Assembly: GCF_021654135.1 (NCBI RefSeq)
Contig: NZ_JAKGSD010000052.1
Span: forward strand, 1,169-59,020
Direction of reading: 5' to 3'
From: Amycolatopsis tucumanensis
GTDB lineage: Bacteria > Actinomycetota > Actinomycetes > Mycobacteriales > Pseudonocardiaceae
DNA length: 57,852 nt
The notes below the pieces were generated by a model. It was not told where the DNA came from. It saw only the letters and a program-made list of their open reading frames with translations, and did not search any database. Shown here piece after piece: positions 16,961 through 25,222 of this stretch (positions within the stretch are counted from its first letter, which is position 1; every line of letters begins with the position of its first letter). A program made the position numbers and the translations under genes.

Positions 16961-19501
16961 CTAGGCCAGCACCACCTTGCCCAGCTCGGCGGGCGTCGCC
17001 AGGAGGTCGTGGCGCGGCAGGATCCGCACGGTGTAGCCGAGGGAGCCGGCCCGGGGCAGCCGCAGCGTCGCGGTGTACTCGCCCTCCTGGGACGGCTCCA
17101 TCCGCACCGTCATGGGCTCCGCCAGCTCGTCCGTGTCACCGACGCGGCCGACCACCGTCTGGACCTCCACTTCGGACGGCGCCAGCCCGGCCAGGTCCAC
17201 CTTCGCCCGCACGCGCACCTCGTCGCCGACCACCAGGCGCTCCTGCGCCTCCACCGTCAGCTCCGTGTCCAGCACCCGCACCTGCCGCCACACCGCGTCG
17301 ACCCGCCTGCGGTACTCCGCCAGCGACCGCGCTCCCGCGTAGCCGTCCGCGGTCGCCGCCGCGCTGGTCACCGCCGCCGGGTGGTAGGCCGTCTCCACGT
17401 ACTCGCGCACCATCCGCGACGCCTGCACCCGCGGCCCCAGCACGTCCAGCGTGTGCCACACCATCGACATCCACCCGCGCGGCACGCCCGCGTCGTCCCG
17501 CTCGTAGAACAGCGGCGCCACCTGCTGGCCCAGCAGGTCGTACAGCGCGGCCGACTCCAGCTCGTCCCGGCGCAGCGGGTCGGTCACGCCGTCCGCGGTC
17601 GGGATGGCCCAGCCGTTGCTGCCGTCGTAGCACTCATCCCACCAACCGTCCTTGATGGACAGGTTGAGGCCGCCGTTGAGCGCCGACTTCATGCCCGACG
17701 TGCCGCACGCCTCCAGCGGCCGCGTCGGGTTGTTCAGCCACACGTCGCAGCCGCGGTAGAGGTAGCGCGCCATCGACATGTCGTAGTCGGGCAGGAACAC
17801 CATGCGCCGCCGCACCGCGGGGTCGTCGACGAACCGCACGACCTGCTGGATCAGCGCCTTGCCGCCCTCGTCGGCGGGGTGCGACTTGCCCGCGACGACG
17901 ATCTGCATCGGGCGTTCCTCGTCCAGCAGCAGCGCGCGCAGTCGTTCCGGGTCGCGCAGCATCAGCGTCAGCCGCTTGTATGTCGGCACGCGGCGGGCGA
18001 ACCCGACGGTCAGCACGTCCGGGTCGAACACCTGGTTCACCCAGCCCAGCTCCAGCGCCGACGCGCCGCGCTGCAGCCACGCGTTGCGCACCCGCCGCCG
18101 CACCTCGAGCACGAGCTTCTGCCGCAGGTCCCGCCGCAGCGCCCACAGTTCCTCGTCGGACACGCCCATCTGGCTGGGCAGCTTGCCGTCGTGCCCCCAC
18201 GCCTTGTGCTTGCCGCCGAGCAGCGCGGTCAGCTCACGCGCCACCCAGGTCGGCCCGTGCACGCCGTTCGTGACCGACGAGATCGGCACCTCGGCGTCGT
18301 CGAAGCCCGGCCACAGCCGCGCGAACATGCGCCGCGACACGCGCCCGTGCAGCTGGGACACGCCGTTGGACCGCTGCGCCAGCCGCAGGCCCATGTGCGC
18401 CATGTTGAACATGCCCGGGTTGTCCTCGGCGCCCAGCGCGAGGATCCGCTGCAGCTCCAGCCCCGGCAGCAGCCGCCCGTCGCCGAAGTAGTGCTGCACC
18501 AGGTCCACCGGGAACCGGTCGATGCCGGCGGGCACCGGGGTGTGCGTGGTGAAGACGGTGCCCGCGCGCACCGCGGACAGCGCTTCGTCGAACGCCAGCC
18601 CCTGCTCGCCGATCACCTCGCGGGCGCGCTCCAGGCCGAGGAACCCGGCGTGCCCCTCGTTGGTGTGGAACACCTCCGGCTGCGGGTGACCGGTCAGCTC
18701 GCAGTAACGCCGCACCGCGCGCATGCCGCCGATGCCTGCCAGGATCTCCTGGCGGATGCGGTGATCGGCGTCGCCGCCGTAGAGCCGGTCGGTGACGCGG
18801 CGCAGGTCCTCGTCGTTGGCCTCGACGTCGGTGTCCAGCAGCAGCAACGGCACGCGCCCGACCTGCGCCTGCCACACCTGCGCGTACAGGTCGCGCCCGC
18901 CGGGCATCGCGACGTGCACCAGCACCGGCTCGGAGTCCTCACCGGTCAGCAGCTCCAGCGGCAGCGCGCTCGGCTCGATCACCGGGTAGTGCTCGACCTG
19001 CCAGCCGTCCAGCGACAACGACTGCCGGAAGTACCCCGACCGGTAGAGCGGCCCGACCCCGATCAACGGCACCCCCAGGTCGGAGGCCGCCTTGAGGTGG
19101 TCGCCGGCGAGCACGCCGAGGCCGCCCGAGTAGTTCGGCAGCGCTTCGTGCACGCCGAACTCCATCGAGAAGTACGCGATCGCGGCCGGCGCCCGCTCCC
19201 CCTGCGGGCGCTGCTGGTACCACCGGTCCTCGGTCAGGTAGCGCTCGAGGTCGTCGCTCATCGCGTGGACCCTGGCGAGGAAGTCCTCGTCACCGGCCAG
19301 CTCCGTCAACCGCGCCGGCGACACCGCGGTGAGCATCCGGAGCGGGTCCCGCACGCGCCGGAACAGGTCGTCGTCCATCGACGCGAACAGGTCACGGGTC
19401 GGCGGGTGCCACGTCCAGCGCAGGTTGGTGGCCAGCGCGCGCAACCCGGCCAGCGGCTCGGGCAGGCTCGCGCGGACGGTGAACCGGCGGATTGCTCTCA
19501 T
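16961..19501 (-). CDS. glgP: Alpha-glucan (glycogen/maltodextrin) phosphorylase
   Basis: An 846-aa GT35 phosphorylase of the actinobacterial/archaeal type, releasing glucose-1-phosphate from alpha-1,4-glucans with PLP. An N-terminal DUF3417-like domain (about 1-110) precedes the catalytic core. SMEFGVHEALPNYSGGLGVL and the PLP-site region CGTSGMKSALNGGLNLSIKD are clear. Start ATG at 19501 was preferred to the frame's upstream ATG because the family begins MRAIRRF. The gene is monocistronic and diverges from the metallopeptidase lipoprotein, with only 62 bp between starts. Confidence 0.93.
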   Translation of the reverse strand: MRAIRRFTVRASLPEPLAGLRALATNLRWTWHPPTRDLFASMDDDLFRRVRDPLRMLTAVSPARLTELAGDEDFLARVHAMSDDLERYLTEDRWYQQRPQGERAPAAIAYFSMEFGVHEALPNYSGGLGVLAGDHLKAASDLGVPLIGVGPLYRSGYFRQSLSLDGWQVEHYPVIEPSALPLELLTGEDSEPVLVHVAMPGGRDLYAQVWQAQVGRVPLLLLDTDVEANDEDLRRVTDRLYGGDADHRIRQEILAGIGGMRAVRRYCELTGHPQPEVFHTNEGHAGFLGLERAREVIGEQGLAFDEALSAVRAGTVFTTHTPVPAGIDRFPVDLVQHYFGDGRLLPGLELQRILALGAEDNPGMFNMAHMGLRLAQRSNGVSQLHGRVSRRMFARLWPGFDDAEVPISSVTNGVHGPTWVARELTALLGGKHKAWGHDGKLPSQMGVSDEELWALRRDLRQKLVLEVRRRVRNAWLQRGASALELGWVNQVFDPDVLTVGFARRVPTYKRLTLMLRDPERLRALLLDEERPMQIVVAGKSHPADEGGKALIQQVVRFVDDPAVRRRMVFLPDYDMSMARYLYRGCDVWLNNPTRPLEACGTSGMKSALNGGLNLSIKDGWWDECYDGSNGWAIPTADGVTDPLRRDELESAALYDLLGQQVAPLFYERDDAGVPRGWMSMVWHTLDVLGPRVQASRMVREYVETAYHPAAVTSAAATADGYAGARSLAEYRRRVDAVWRQVRVLDTELTVEAQERLVVGDEVRVRAKVDLAGLAPSEVEVQTVVGRVGDTDELAEPMTVRMEPSQEGEYTATLRLPRAGSLGYTVRILPRHDLLATPAELGKVVLA

Positions 19502-19563
19502 GGGGATCGACGATATCGGTAAGGTGCGCTGCGACAAGCGTGACGAACATCGAGGGGGCCGGG

Positions 19564-20976
19564 GTGCGGCGATCGCTGGTGGCGCTGAGCGGGGTGCTGG
19601 CGCTGGGACTGGCCGGTTGCAGCGACGGGAAGTCCGCCTCGGTGTCCGAGGGTGACGTCGCCGGGCTGCCGATCACCCACTTCGAGAGCGGTCTCAAGCC
19701 GACCGCGCCCGAGCCGGACCTCGACGTGACCAACGTCAGCGGCGACGAGGCGGACCGGGTGGCCGTCGCCACCATCGCCGACGTCGAGGACTACTGGTCC
19801 GACGCGCTGCCGGGCAACTTCGACGTCAAGTTCGAGCCGGTGAAGTCCCTGCTGTCCTACGACTCCGACGGCGAGAACCAGGAGAACGGCTGCGGCGACA
19901 CGAAGGGCAACGCGAACGCCTTCTACTGCAGCATCGACGACTCCGTGGCGTGGGACCGGGGCGTGCTGCTGCCGACCATGATGGACCAGTTCGGGCCGCT
20001 GTCGGTGGTGACCGTGCTGGCGCACGAGTTCGGCCACGCCGTGCAGTACCGGCTCGGCGACAAGGCGGGCATCAGCCGCAACACGCCCACGATCGTGAAG
20101 GAGCAGCAGGCCGACTGCTTCACCGGCGCCTACTACCGCTGGGTCGCCGAGGGCAAGAGCAAGTACTTCGCCGTGTCCACCTCCGACGGGCTGAACTCCG
20201 CGCTGTCGTCGCTGTTCCTGGTGCGGGACAGCGCGGGCACCTCGGCGACAGACCGGTCCGCGCACGGCACCGGGTTCGACCGGACCTACGCCTTCCAGAT
20301 CGGGTTCGAGCAGGGGCCGACGGAGTGCGCGGGGATGACGCTGGACAACATCCGGCCGCGGCTCACCGAGCGGCCCTTCGACTCCGGCGACCGGGACGGC
20401 GACATCGAGGTCGACCAGGAGGCGATCGGCCTGCTGAAGGACAGCCTCGACCAGGCGTTCGCGGGCGCCAAGGTGCAGGCGCCGGAGATCGTCGACGACG
20501 GCGCGTCCTGCCCGAACGGCTCGGCCACCCCGCCGGCCACCTATTGCACGAGCGACAACACGGTGCGGATCGACCTCGCCGCGCTGGCCGAGCTGGGACA
20601 GCCGGTGGACCAGGAGGGCGAGTTCACCGGGTCCAGCAGCGGCGGGCACGGCGACTTCGCGGCGTTCTCCGAGGTCGCGTCCCGGTACGCGATGGGCATC
20701 CAGAAGGGTGTCGGCGCTTCGCTGGACAACGCGAACGCCGGGTTGCGGACCGCGTGCCTGGTCGGCGCGTGGGCGGCGGTGGCCGCGCAGGAGGGTCAGC
20801 AGATGCGGCTGTCGGCAGGCGACCTGGACGAGGCGATCTCGGACCTGCTGCGGCCGGACTCGCTGGTCGCGGCCGACGTCGACGGCAAGCCCGCGGCCAG
20901 CGGCTTCAACCGCGTCGAGGCCATGCGCACCGGCTACCTGCAGGGTTCCGGGCCGTGCAGCACCCAATACGGCTGA
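19564..20976 (+). CDS. Lipoprotein, putative neutral zinc metallopeptidase
   Basis: A 470-aa exported lipoprotein: signal peptide with lipobox LGLAGC (Cys about residue 19) and a zinc site HEFGH in VTVLAHEFGHAVQYRLG (about 154-158), followed by QQADCFTGAYYRW, where the Glu/Asp may supply the third ligand as in the YpfJ-type neutral zinc metallopeptidases. GTG at 19564 has GAGGGGG about 5 nt upstream; an in-frame GTG at 19537 is an alternative. Several Cys pairs suggest disulfides outside the cell. Substrate unknown. Confidence 0.85.
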   Translation: MRRSLVALSGVLALGLAGCSDGKSASVSEGDVAGLPITHFESGLKPTAPEPDLDVTNVSGDEADRVAVATIADVEDYWSDALPGNFDVKFEPVKSLLSYDSDGENQENGCGDTKGNANAFYCSIDDSVAWDRGVLLPTMMDQFGPLSVVTVLAHEFGHAVQYRLGDKAGISRNTPTIVKEQQADCFTGAYYRWVAEGKSKYFAVSTSDGLNSALSSLFLVRDSAGTSATDRSAHGTGFDRTYAFQIGFEQGPTECAGMTLDNIRPRLTERPFDSGDRDGDIEVDQEAIGLLKDSLDQAFAGAKVQAPEIVDDGASCPNGSATPPATYCTSDNTVRIDLAALAELGQPVDQEGEFTGSSSGGHGDFAAFSEVASRYAMGIQKGVGASLDNANAGLRTACLVGAWAAVAAQEGQQMRLSAGDLDEAISDLLRPDSLVAADVDGKPAASGFNRVEAMRTGYLQGSGPCSTQYG

Positions 20977-20977
20977 G

Positions 20978-21478
20978 TCAGCCGATGAAGTCGCCGGTCG
21001 CCTTGCGGACCTTGGTGAGCAGCTCGGACAGCTGCTCGGTCTGCTTCGGCGTGAGGCCGACGAGCCCGAAGTCGATCGAGGTGACCGCCTTCGTCGCCTC
21101 CTCCAGGCGGGCGTGACCGTCGTCGGTGATCTCCACCAGCGTGGTGCGCCGGTCGGTCGGGTGCGGCACCCGCTTGACCAGCCCGTCCTTCTCCAGCCGG
21201 TCGACGATGTTGGTCACGCTCGTCGGGTGCAGCTGGAGGCGCTCGCCCATGACCCGCATCGGCAGCGCGCCGCGGCGCGCGAACGACAGCAGCACGAGCG
21301 CCTCGTACCGCGCGAAGGTGAGGCCGTGCGGTTTGAGCGCGCCGTCGACGGCCGACTGGACGATCTGCTGCACGCGCATCACGCCGGTGACCGCCGCCAT
21401 CGTCGCGGACGGCCCGATCCGGTCCTCCCACAGCTGCGCGGCGCGGGCGATCGGGTCGAAAGGCAGCGGGCGGTTCAT
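20978..21478 (-). CDS. MarR-family transcriptional regulator
   Basis: A 166-aa winged-helix regulator: ALVLLSFARRGALPMRVMG and LHPTSVTNIVDRLEKDGLV (recognition helix about 85-103) followed by the beta-wing RVPHPTDRRTTLVEIT. The stop lies 1 bp from the convergent metallopeptidase stop, and the start is 77 bp from the divergent thiamine-binding gene, a plausible target. No neighbouring drug-efflux gene hints at a ligand. Confidence 0.9.
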   Translation of the reverse strand: MNRPLPFDPIARAAQLWEDRIGPSATMAAVTGVMRVQQIVQSAVDGALKPHGLTFARYEALVLLSFARRGALPMRVMGERLQLHPTSVTNIVDRLEKDGLVKRVPHPTDRRTTLVEITDDGHARLEEATKAVTSIDFGLVGLTPKQTEQLSELLTKVRKATGDFIG

Positions 21479-21555
21479 GGCAGGGAAGCTACCAGCGGGT
21501 TCTTGACCGAGGGGGCAGGGTAGTGCGCAAAGTGTCGCAAGTGTGAGGAGAGCCG

Positions 21556-21855
21556 ATGATCGTCGCCTTCAGCGTGAGCCCGTCCGGTGGTGACCCGGAC
21601 GGCGGGGTCAGCGAAGCGGTCGCCAGGGCGGTGAAGGTCGTCCGCGACTCCGGCCTGCCGAACTCGACGAACGCGATGTTCACCAACGTCGAGGGGTCCT
21701 GGGACGAGGTCATGGACGTGGTGAAGCGGGCGGTGGAGGCGGCGGGCGAGGGCGCCGCCCGGGTGTCGCTCGTGCTCAAGGCCGACATCCGGCCAGGCTT
21801 CGACAGCGGTCAGCTGGAAGCGAAAGTGGAGCGGCTGGAGGAGCACCTCCGGTGA
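21556..21855 (+). CDS. MTH1187/YkoF-type thiamine-binding protein (DUF77)
   Basis: A 99-aa single-domain protein starting MIVAFSVSPSG and containing the conserved SGLPNSTNAMFTNVEG and RVSLVLKADIRPG segments of the DUF77 thiamine-binding family (ferredoxin-like fold). GAGGAG lies 6-7 nt before the ATG. It precedes the thioredoxin-TPR gene by 31 bp. The upstream region carries a repeated CGCAA motif (GCGCAAAG, TCGCAAG). Confidence 0.85.
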   Translation: MIVAFSVSPSGGDPDGGVSEAVARAVKVVRDSGLPNSTNAMFTNVEGSWDEVMDVVKRAVEAAGEGAARVSLVLKADIRPGFDSGQLEAKVERLEEHLR

Positions 21856-21886
21856 AACGCCGGACAGTACATGCCAGGATGGAAGC

Positions 21887-22843
21887 GTGACAAATCCACG
21901 CGCATCAGCAGCGAAGTCAGCCGCCATGTCCGCCGCGCTGTCCGGCGCGGTGGATCTGTCCGCGCTCAAGGCCAGGGCCGAGGCGCAGCGCAACGCCCCG
22001 CCGCCGTCGAGCGGCGCACCGTCCGGGGGCGGCGGCGCGGCGAGCGCCGCGGTCATCGACGTCACCGAGGCCACGTTCCAGGCCGAGGTCGTCGAGCGGT
22101 CGCTGCAGCAGCTCGTCGTCGTGGACCTGTGGGCCGACTGGTGCGGGCCGTGCAAGCAGCTGAGCCCGGTGCTGGAGCGGCTCGCCGAGCAGTCCGGCGG
22201 CGCCTGGGTGCTGGCGAAGGTCGACGTCGACGCCAACCCGCGCATCGCGCAGGTCTTCGGCGTCCAGTCGATCCCGACGGTCGTGGCGATCGCGGGCGGG
22301 CAGCCGGTCAACGCGTTCTCCGGCGCGCTGCCGGAGCCGGAGATCCGGCAGTGGCTGGACCAGCTGCTGGAGGCGCTGAAGGGCAAGTTGCCGGGCATCC
22401 CGCCGTCCGGGGCGGGCGGCGCCGAGGAGCCAGAGGACCCGCGCTTCACCGAGACCGAGGCCGCGTTCGAGCGCGGCGACTTCGCCGCCGCCGAGGCCGC
22501 CTACCAGCGGATCCTGGACGTCGAGCCGGCCAACGAGCTGGCCAAGGCAGGTCTGGCGCAGGTCCGGTTCGCCGCCCGCGCGGCCGAGGCCGACCCGTCG
22601 GCCGTCACGCGCGCCGACGCGTCCCCGGACGACCTGGACGCCCAGTTCGCCGCTGCCGACTACGAGGTTGCGACGGGCAAGGTCGAGGACGGGTTCTCCC
22701 GGCTCATCGAGGCCGTGCGCCGCACGGCGGGCCCGGACCGCAACCGCGTCCGCGAGCACCTGGTCGGCCTGTTCGACCTGTTCGACCCGGCCGACGAGCG
22801 CGTCGCGGCGGCCCGGCGGAACCTGGCGTCGGCCCTGTTCTGA
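21887..22843 (+). CDS. YbbN/CnoX-like thioredoxin-TPR co-chaperone
   Basis: A 318-aa cytosolic protein with a thioredoxin domain (about 55-165) bearing an intact WCGPC active site and cis-Pro region IPTVV, followed by TPR-like helices (FERGDFAAAEAAYQRIL) and a C-terminal helical tail with LVGLFDLF. This order is that of the YbbN co-chaperones, but here both active-site cysteines are kept, as usual in actinobacteria, so redox activity is likely. GTG start at 21887. A strong hairpin follows the stop. Confidence 0.9.
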   Translation: MTNPRASAAKSAAMSAALSGAVDLSALKARAEAQRNAPPPSSGAPSGGGGAASAAVIDVTEATFQAEVVERSLQQLVVVDLWADWCGPCKQLSPVLERLAEQSGGAWVLAKVDVDANPRIAQVFGVQSIPTVVAIAGGQPVNAFSGALPEPEIRQWLDQLLEALKGKLPGIPPSGAGGAEEPEDPRFTETEAAFERGDFAAAEAAYQRILDVEPANELAKAGLAQVRFAARAAEADPSAVTRADASPDDLDAQFAAADYEVATGKVEDGFSRLIEAVRRTAGPDRNRVREHLVGLFDLFDPADERVAAARRNLASALF

Positions 22844-22852
22844 GACGGCGTT

Positions 22853-22879
22853 CCCCGCGCCGCGAGGTGCGGCGCGGGG
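22853..22879. terminator. Bidirectional hairpin terminator
   Basis: CCCCGCGCCGC (22853-22863) pairs perfectly with GCGGCGCGGGG (22869-22879) across a GAGGT loop. It lies between the convergent thioredoxin-TPR and SDR genes. There is no long T-tract, as is common in high-GC actinobacteria. Confidence 0.75.
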
Positions 22880-22887
22880 AGTGCGGT

Positions 22888-23613
22888 TCACCAGGGGATG
22901 ACGCCGTCGTCGTCGAAGAAGCCGCCGCGCGGCCCGTCGTCGGGCAGGGTGGCGAGCCGGATCGCGATGGCCGCGCCCTGCTCGGGAGTCCGGGGCGCGG
23001 CGAAGCCGGTGAAGTCGGTCGCGACGTACCCGGGGCACGCGGCGTTGACGATGACGTTCGTGTCGGCGAGCGCGCGGGCGTACTGCACGGTGATGCTGTT
23101 GAGCATCGACTTCGACGGCGCGTAGGCGGCCATCACCGGGCCGGTCCGCAGTGCCAGCGAGCCCATGTTGCTGGACATGTTGACGATGCGCGGCGAGCCG
23201 GCGCGGCGCAGCAGCGGGAGCATCGCGTTCGTCACCCGGACGACGCCGAACACGTTGGTGTCGAGGACGGTCCGGACGACGTCGAGGTCCAGTGTGGTCG
23301 GATCCTGCGCGCCGCCGTCGGTCCGGCCGCCGATGCCCGCGTTGTTGACCAGGACGTCGAGCCGTCCCGCTCTGCGCTCGATCGCCGCCGCGGCAGCCGC
23401 GACGCTGTCGTCGGAGGTGACGTCGAGGGCCACCCCGAACGCGTCGGCGCCCGCGGCGCGCAGCCGCTCGACGGCCTCTTCGCGGCGGGCGTCGTCACGC
23501 GCCCCGACGGCGACCGTGTGGCCCATCGCGCCGAGCCCCTGCGCGATGGCGTAACCGATTCCCTTGTTCGCGCCGGTGACCAGCGCGATCTTCGTGTCGT
23601 TCACGCGGCCCAT
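22888..23613 (-). CDS. SDR-family oxidoreductase
   Basis: A 241-aa classical SDR: TGANKGIGYAIA cofactor loop (about 14-25), NNAG (about 89-92), Ser in IVNMSSNMG, catalytic YAPSK, and a CPGYVATDF segment like plant/bacterial carbonyl reductases. It is divergent from the LysR regulator, whose predicted site lies between them, the usual arrangement of a LysR with its target. Natural substrate unknown. Confidence 0.9.
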   Translation of the reverse strand: MGRVNDTKIALVTGANKGIGYAIAQGLGAMGHTVAVGARDDARREEAVERLRAAGADAFGVALDVTSDDSVAAAAAAIERRAGRLDVLVNNAGIGGRTDGGAQDPTTLDLDVVRTVLDTNVFGVVRVTNAMLPLLRRAGSPRIVNMSSNMGSLALRTGPVMAAYAPSKSMLNSITVQYARALADTNVIVNAACPGYVATDFTGFAAPRTPEQGAAIAIRLATLPDDGPRGGFFDDDGVIPW

Positions 23614-23660
23614 GCTCGGCGCGCGGGAACGCGCTGTCCAAGATCAGCTCGCTATCCTGT

Positions 23661-23677
23661 GATACTCGGCAGGTATC
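23661..23677. promoter_or_regulatory. LysR-type T-N11-A palindrome
   Basis: GATAC (23661-23665) and GTATC (23673-23677) form a perfect dyad with a 7-bp spacer in the gap between the divergent SDR and LysR genes, matching the T-N11-A layout of LysR boxes. Confidence 0.6.
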
Positions 23678-23698
23678 AGCGCGCGTAGGCTCGAAACC

Positions 23699-24559
23699 GT
23701 GCGTGATCTGGAAACCCGCGAGCTCCGCTACTTCGTCACCGTCGCCGAGGAGCTGCACTTCGGCCGCGCCGCGGAGCGGCTCGGGATCGCGCAACCGCCG
23801 CTCTCCCGCGCCATCCGGCAGCTGGAACAGCGGCTCGGCGCCCGGCTGCTCGACCGCGACCGCCGCGGGGTGGCGCTGACCGACGCCGGGCGGGTGCTGC
23901 TCCGCGAAGCCAGGGTGGCGCTCGACGCGGTCACGGCCGCCGCGCGCCGCACCCGCCGCGCCGCGGACCCGCACCGGCCGCTGGTGCTCGTGACGAAAGC
24001 CGGGGCGTCACATGAACTCCTGCAGCGGCTCCTGGACGCCGCCGCGGCCGAACCGGACGTGCCACCGGTCGAGGTCCTCCTGTGCGAAGTGGGCGAGCAG
24101 GCCGGGTTGCTGCGCGACGGGCGGGCCGACGTGGCGATCATGCACCGCCCATTCGACGACCTCGCCGGCTTCGACACCGAAGACCTCGTCGTCGAAGGGC
24201 AGGTCGCGATCCTGCCCGCGGCGCACCCGCTCGCGGCCCGCGCGCAGCTCACGCTCGCCGACGTCAGCGACGTCCCGGACCTGCCGATCGCGCGGTGGCC
24301 CCGGCTCGACGGCACCTACCCGCCCGGCCCCGGCCCGGAGGTGCGCACGCAGTCGCAGCTGGCCCAGCTCGTGGCACTGGGGCGGACGCTGCTCGTCATC
24401 CCCGCGTCCAGCCGGGCCTGGCAGTGGCCGGAGCACGTGGCGGTGCCCGTCGTCGACGCGCCGGAGGTCACGACCGTGCTCGCCTGGCCGGCGAGCAGCC
24501 GCTCAACCGCCGTCGCCGCACTCGTTCGCTCGGCGGCCGCGCTCTACGAGACGGCGTGA
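23699..24559 (+). CDS. LysR-family transcriptional regulator
   Basis: A 286-aa regulator with an N-terminal LysR helix-turn-helix (ELHFGRAAERLGIAQPPLSR, about 19-38) and LRQLEQRLGARLLDR-like linker (RQLEQRLGARLLDRD), then a periplasmic-binding-fold effector domain. GTG start at 23699. It faces the SDR gene, and the dyad 22 bp upstream is a likely autoregulatory and activation site. A long hairpin ends the transcript. Confidence 0.92.
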   Translation: MRDLETRELRYFVTVAEELHFGRAAERLGIAQPPLSRAIRQLEQRLGARLLDRDRRGVALTDAGRVLLREARVALDAVTAAARRTRRAADPHRPLVLVTKAGASHELLQRLLDAAAAEPDVPPVEVLLCEVGEQAGLLRDGRADVAIMHRPFDDLAGFDTEDLVVEGQVAILPAAHPLAARAQLTLADVSDVPDLPIARWPRLDGTYPPGPGPEVRTQSQLAQLVALGRTLLVIPASSRAWQWPEHVAVPVVDAPEVTTVLAWPASSRSTAVAALVRSAAALYETA

Positions 24560-24565
24560 CAGCAC

Positions 24566-24602
24566 GAAGCGCCGCCGCCACGGGTCGTGGCGGCGGCGCT
24601 TC
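24566..24602. terminator. 16-bp perfect-stem bidirectional terminator
   Basis: GAAGCGCCGCCGCCAC (24566-24581) and GTGGCGGCGGCGCTTC (24587-24602) pair perfectly around a 5-nt loop between the convergent LysR and DUF3817 genes. Confidence 0.85.
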
Positions 24603-24612
24603 GCGGTGAAGA

Positions 24613-24975
24613 TCAGGCGGAGACGGTGTCCCGGACGATCAGGCCGGTGCCGCCGTGGGTGAGGCGCTCCGGGCCGTCCAGCTTGCCGGTGCGCAGGGCC
24701 CAGGTCTCGAACCACCAGGTGAACAGCGGCGGGATGCTCGCCAGCAGCGCGGTGATCACGGTCTTCGGGCGCCAGCCGAGCGGCTTGAACACGGCCAGGG
24801 TGACGACCAGGTACACGACGAAGACGACGCCGTGGACCATGCCGAGCACCGGCACGCCGCCCTCGTTCGGGGCGTCGACGACGTACTTCAGGAACATCCC
24901 GATCAGCAAACCCGCCCAGGACAGCGCCTCGGCGACGGCGGCCACGCGGAACACGAGAGCGGCCTTGCTGGTCAC
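24613..24975 (-). CDS. DUF3817 integral membrane protein
   Basis: A 120-aa membrane protein with three to four hydrophobic helices and the family signature EALSWAGLLIGMFLKYV ... VHGVVFVVYLVVTL. The GTG at 24975 was chosen since AGGAGG lies 6 nt upstream; the frame also extends to an ATG 60 nt earlier without a ribosome site. Function of the family is unknown; many members sit beside transporters, but here it is alone. Confidence 0.85.
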   Translation of the reverse strand: MTSKAALVFRVAAVAEALSWAGLLIGMFLKYVVDAPNEGGVPVLGMVHGVVFVVYLVVTLAVFKPLGWRPKTVITALLASIPPLFTWWFETWALRTGKLDGPERLTHGGTGLIVRDTVSA

Positions 24976-25096
24976 TGCTTTCCTCCTTGTGAGAAGCACA
25001 TGAGAAAACGTCCGACTCCGGTCTACGTCAACCACGCTGTCGGACGCTTCGGTACCCAGTGTGAGGCGTGATGGTCCTCACGGGTACTTCGGGGGT

Positions 25097-25112
25097 CGTG
25101 ATCATCATCACG
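25097..25112. promoter_or_regulatory. CGTGAT-N4-ATCACG inverted repeat
   Basis: CGTGAT (25097-25102) and ATCACG (25107-25112) form a 6-bp dyad in the 247-bp gap between the DUF3817 gene and the Tat-exported protein. A binding site is possible; no regulator is adjacent. Confidence 0.35.
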
Positions 25113-25222
25113 AGCGGTCGTCCACAGAGGATCCGCGTAGCCACACGGTCACCCACGGAATATGGATCACGTATGACGCCGTCATCGGTCACCGATCGGC
25201 CCCCGCCGGTAGGCCTTGTGGC

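Noticed and set aside
16502..19522. 1006-aa plus-strand open frame
   Set aside because: Antisense of the alpha-glucan phosphorylase, which has clear motifs; the plus frame is His/Arg/Gln-rich without domains.
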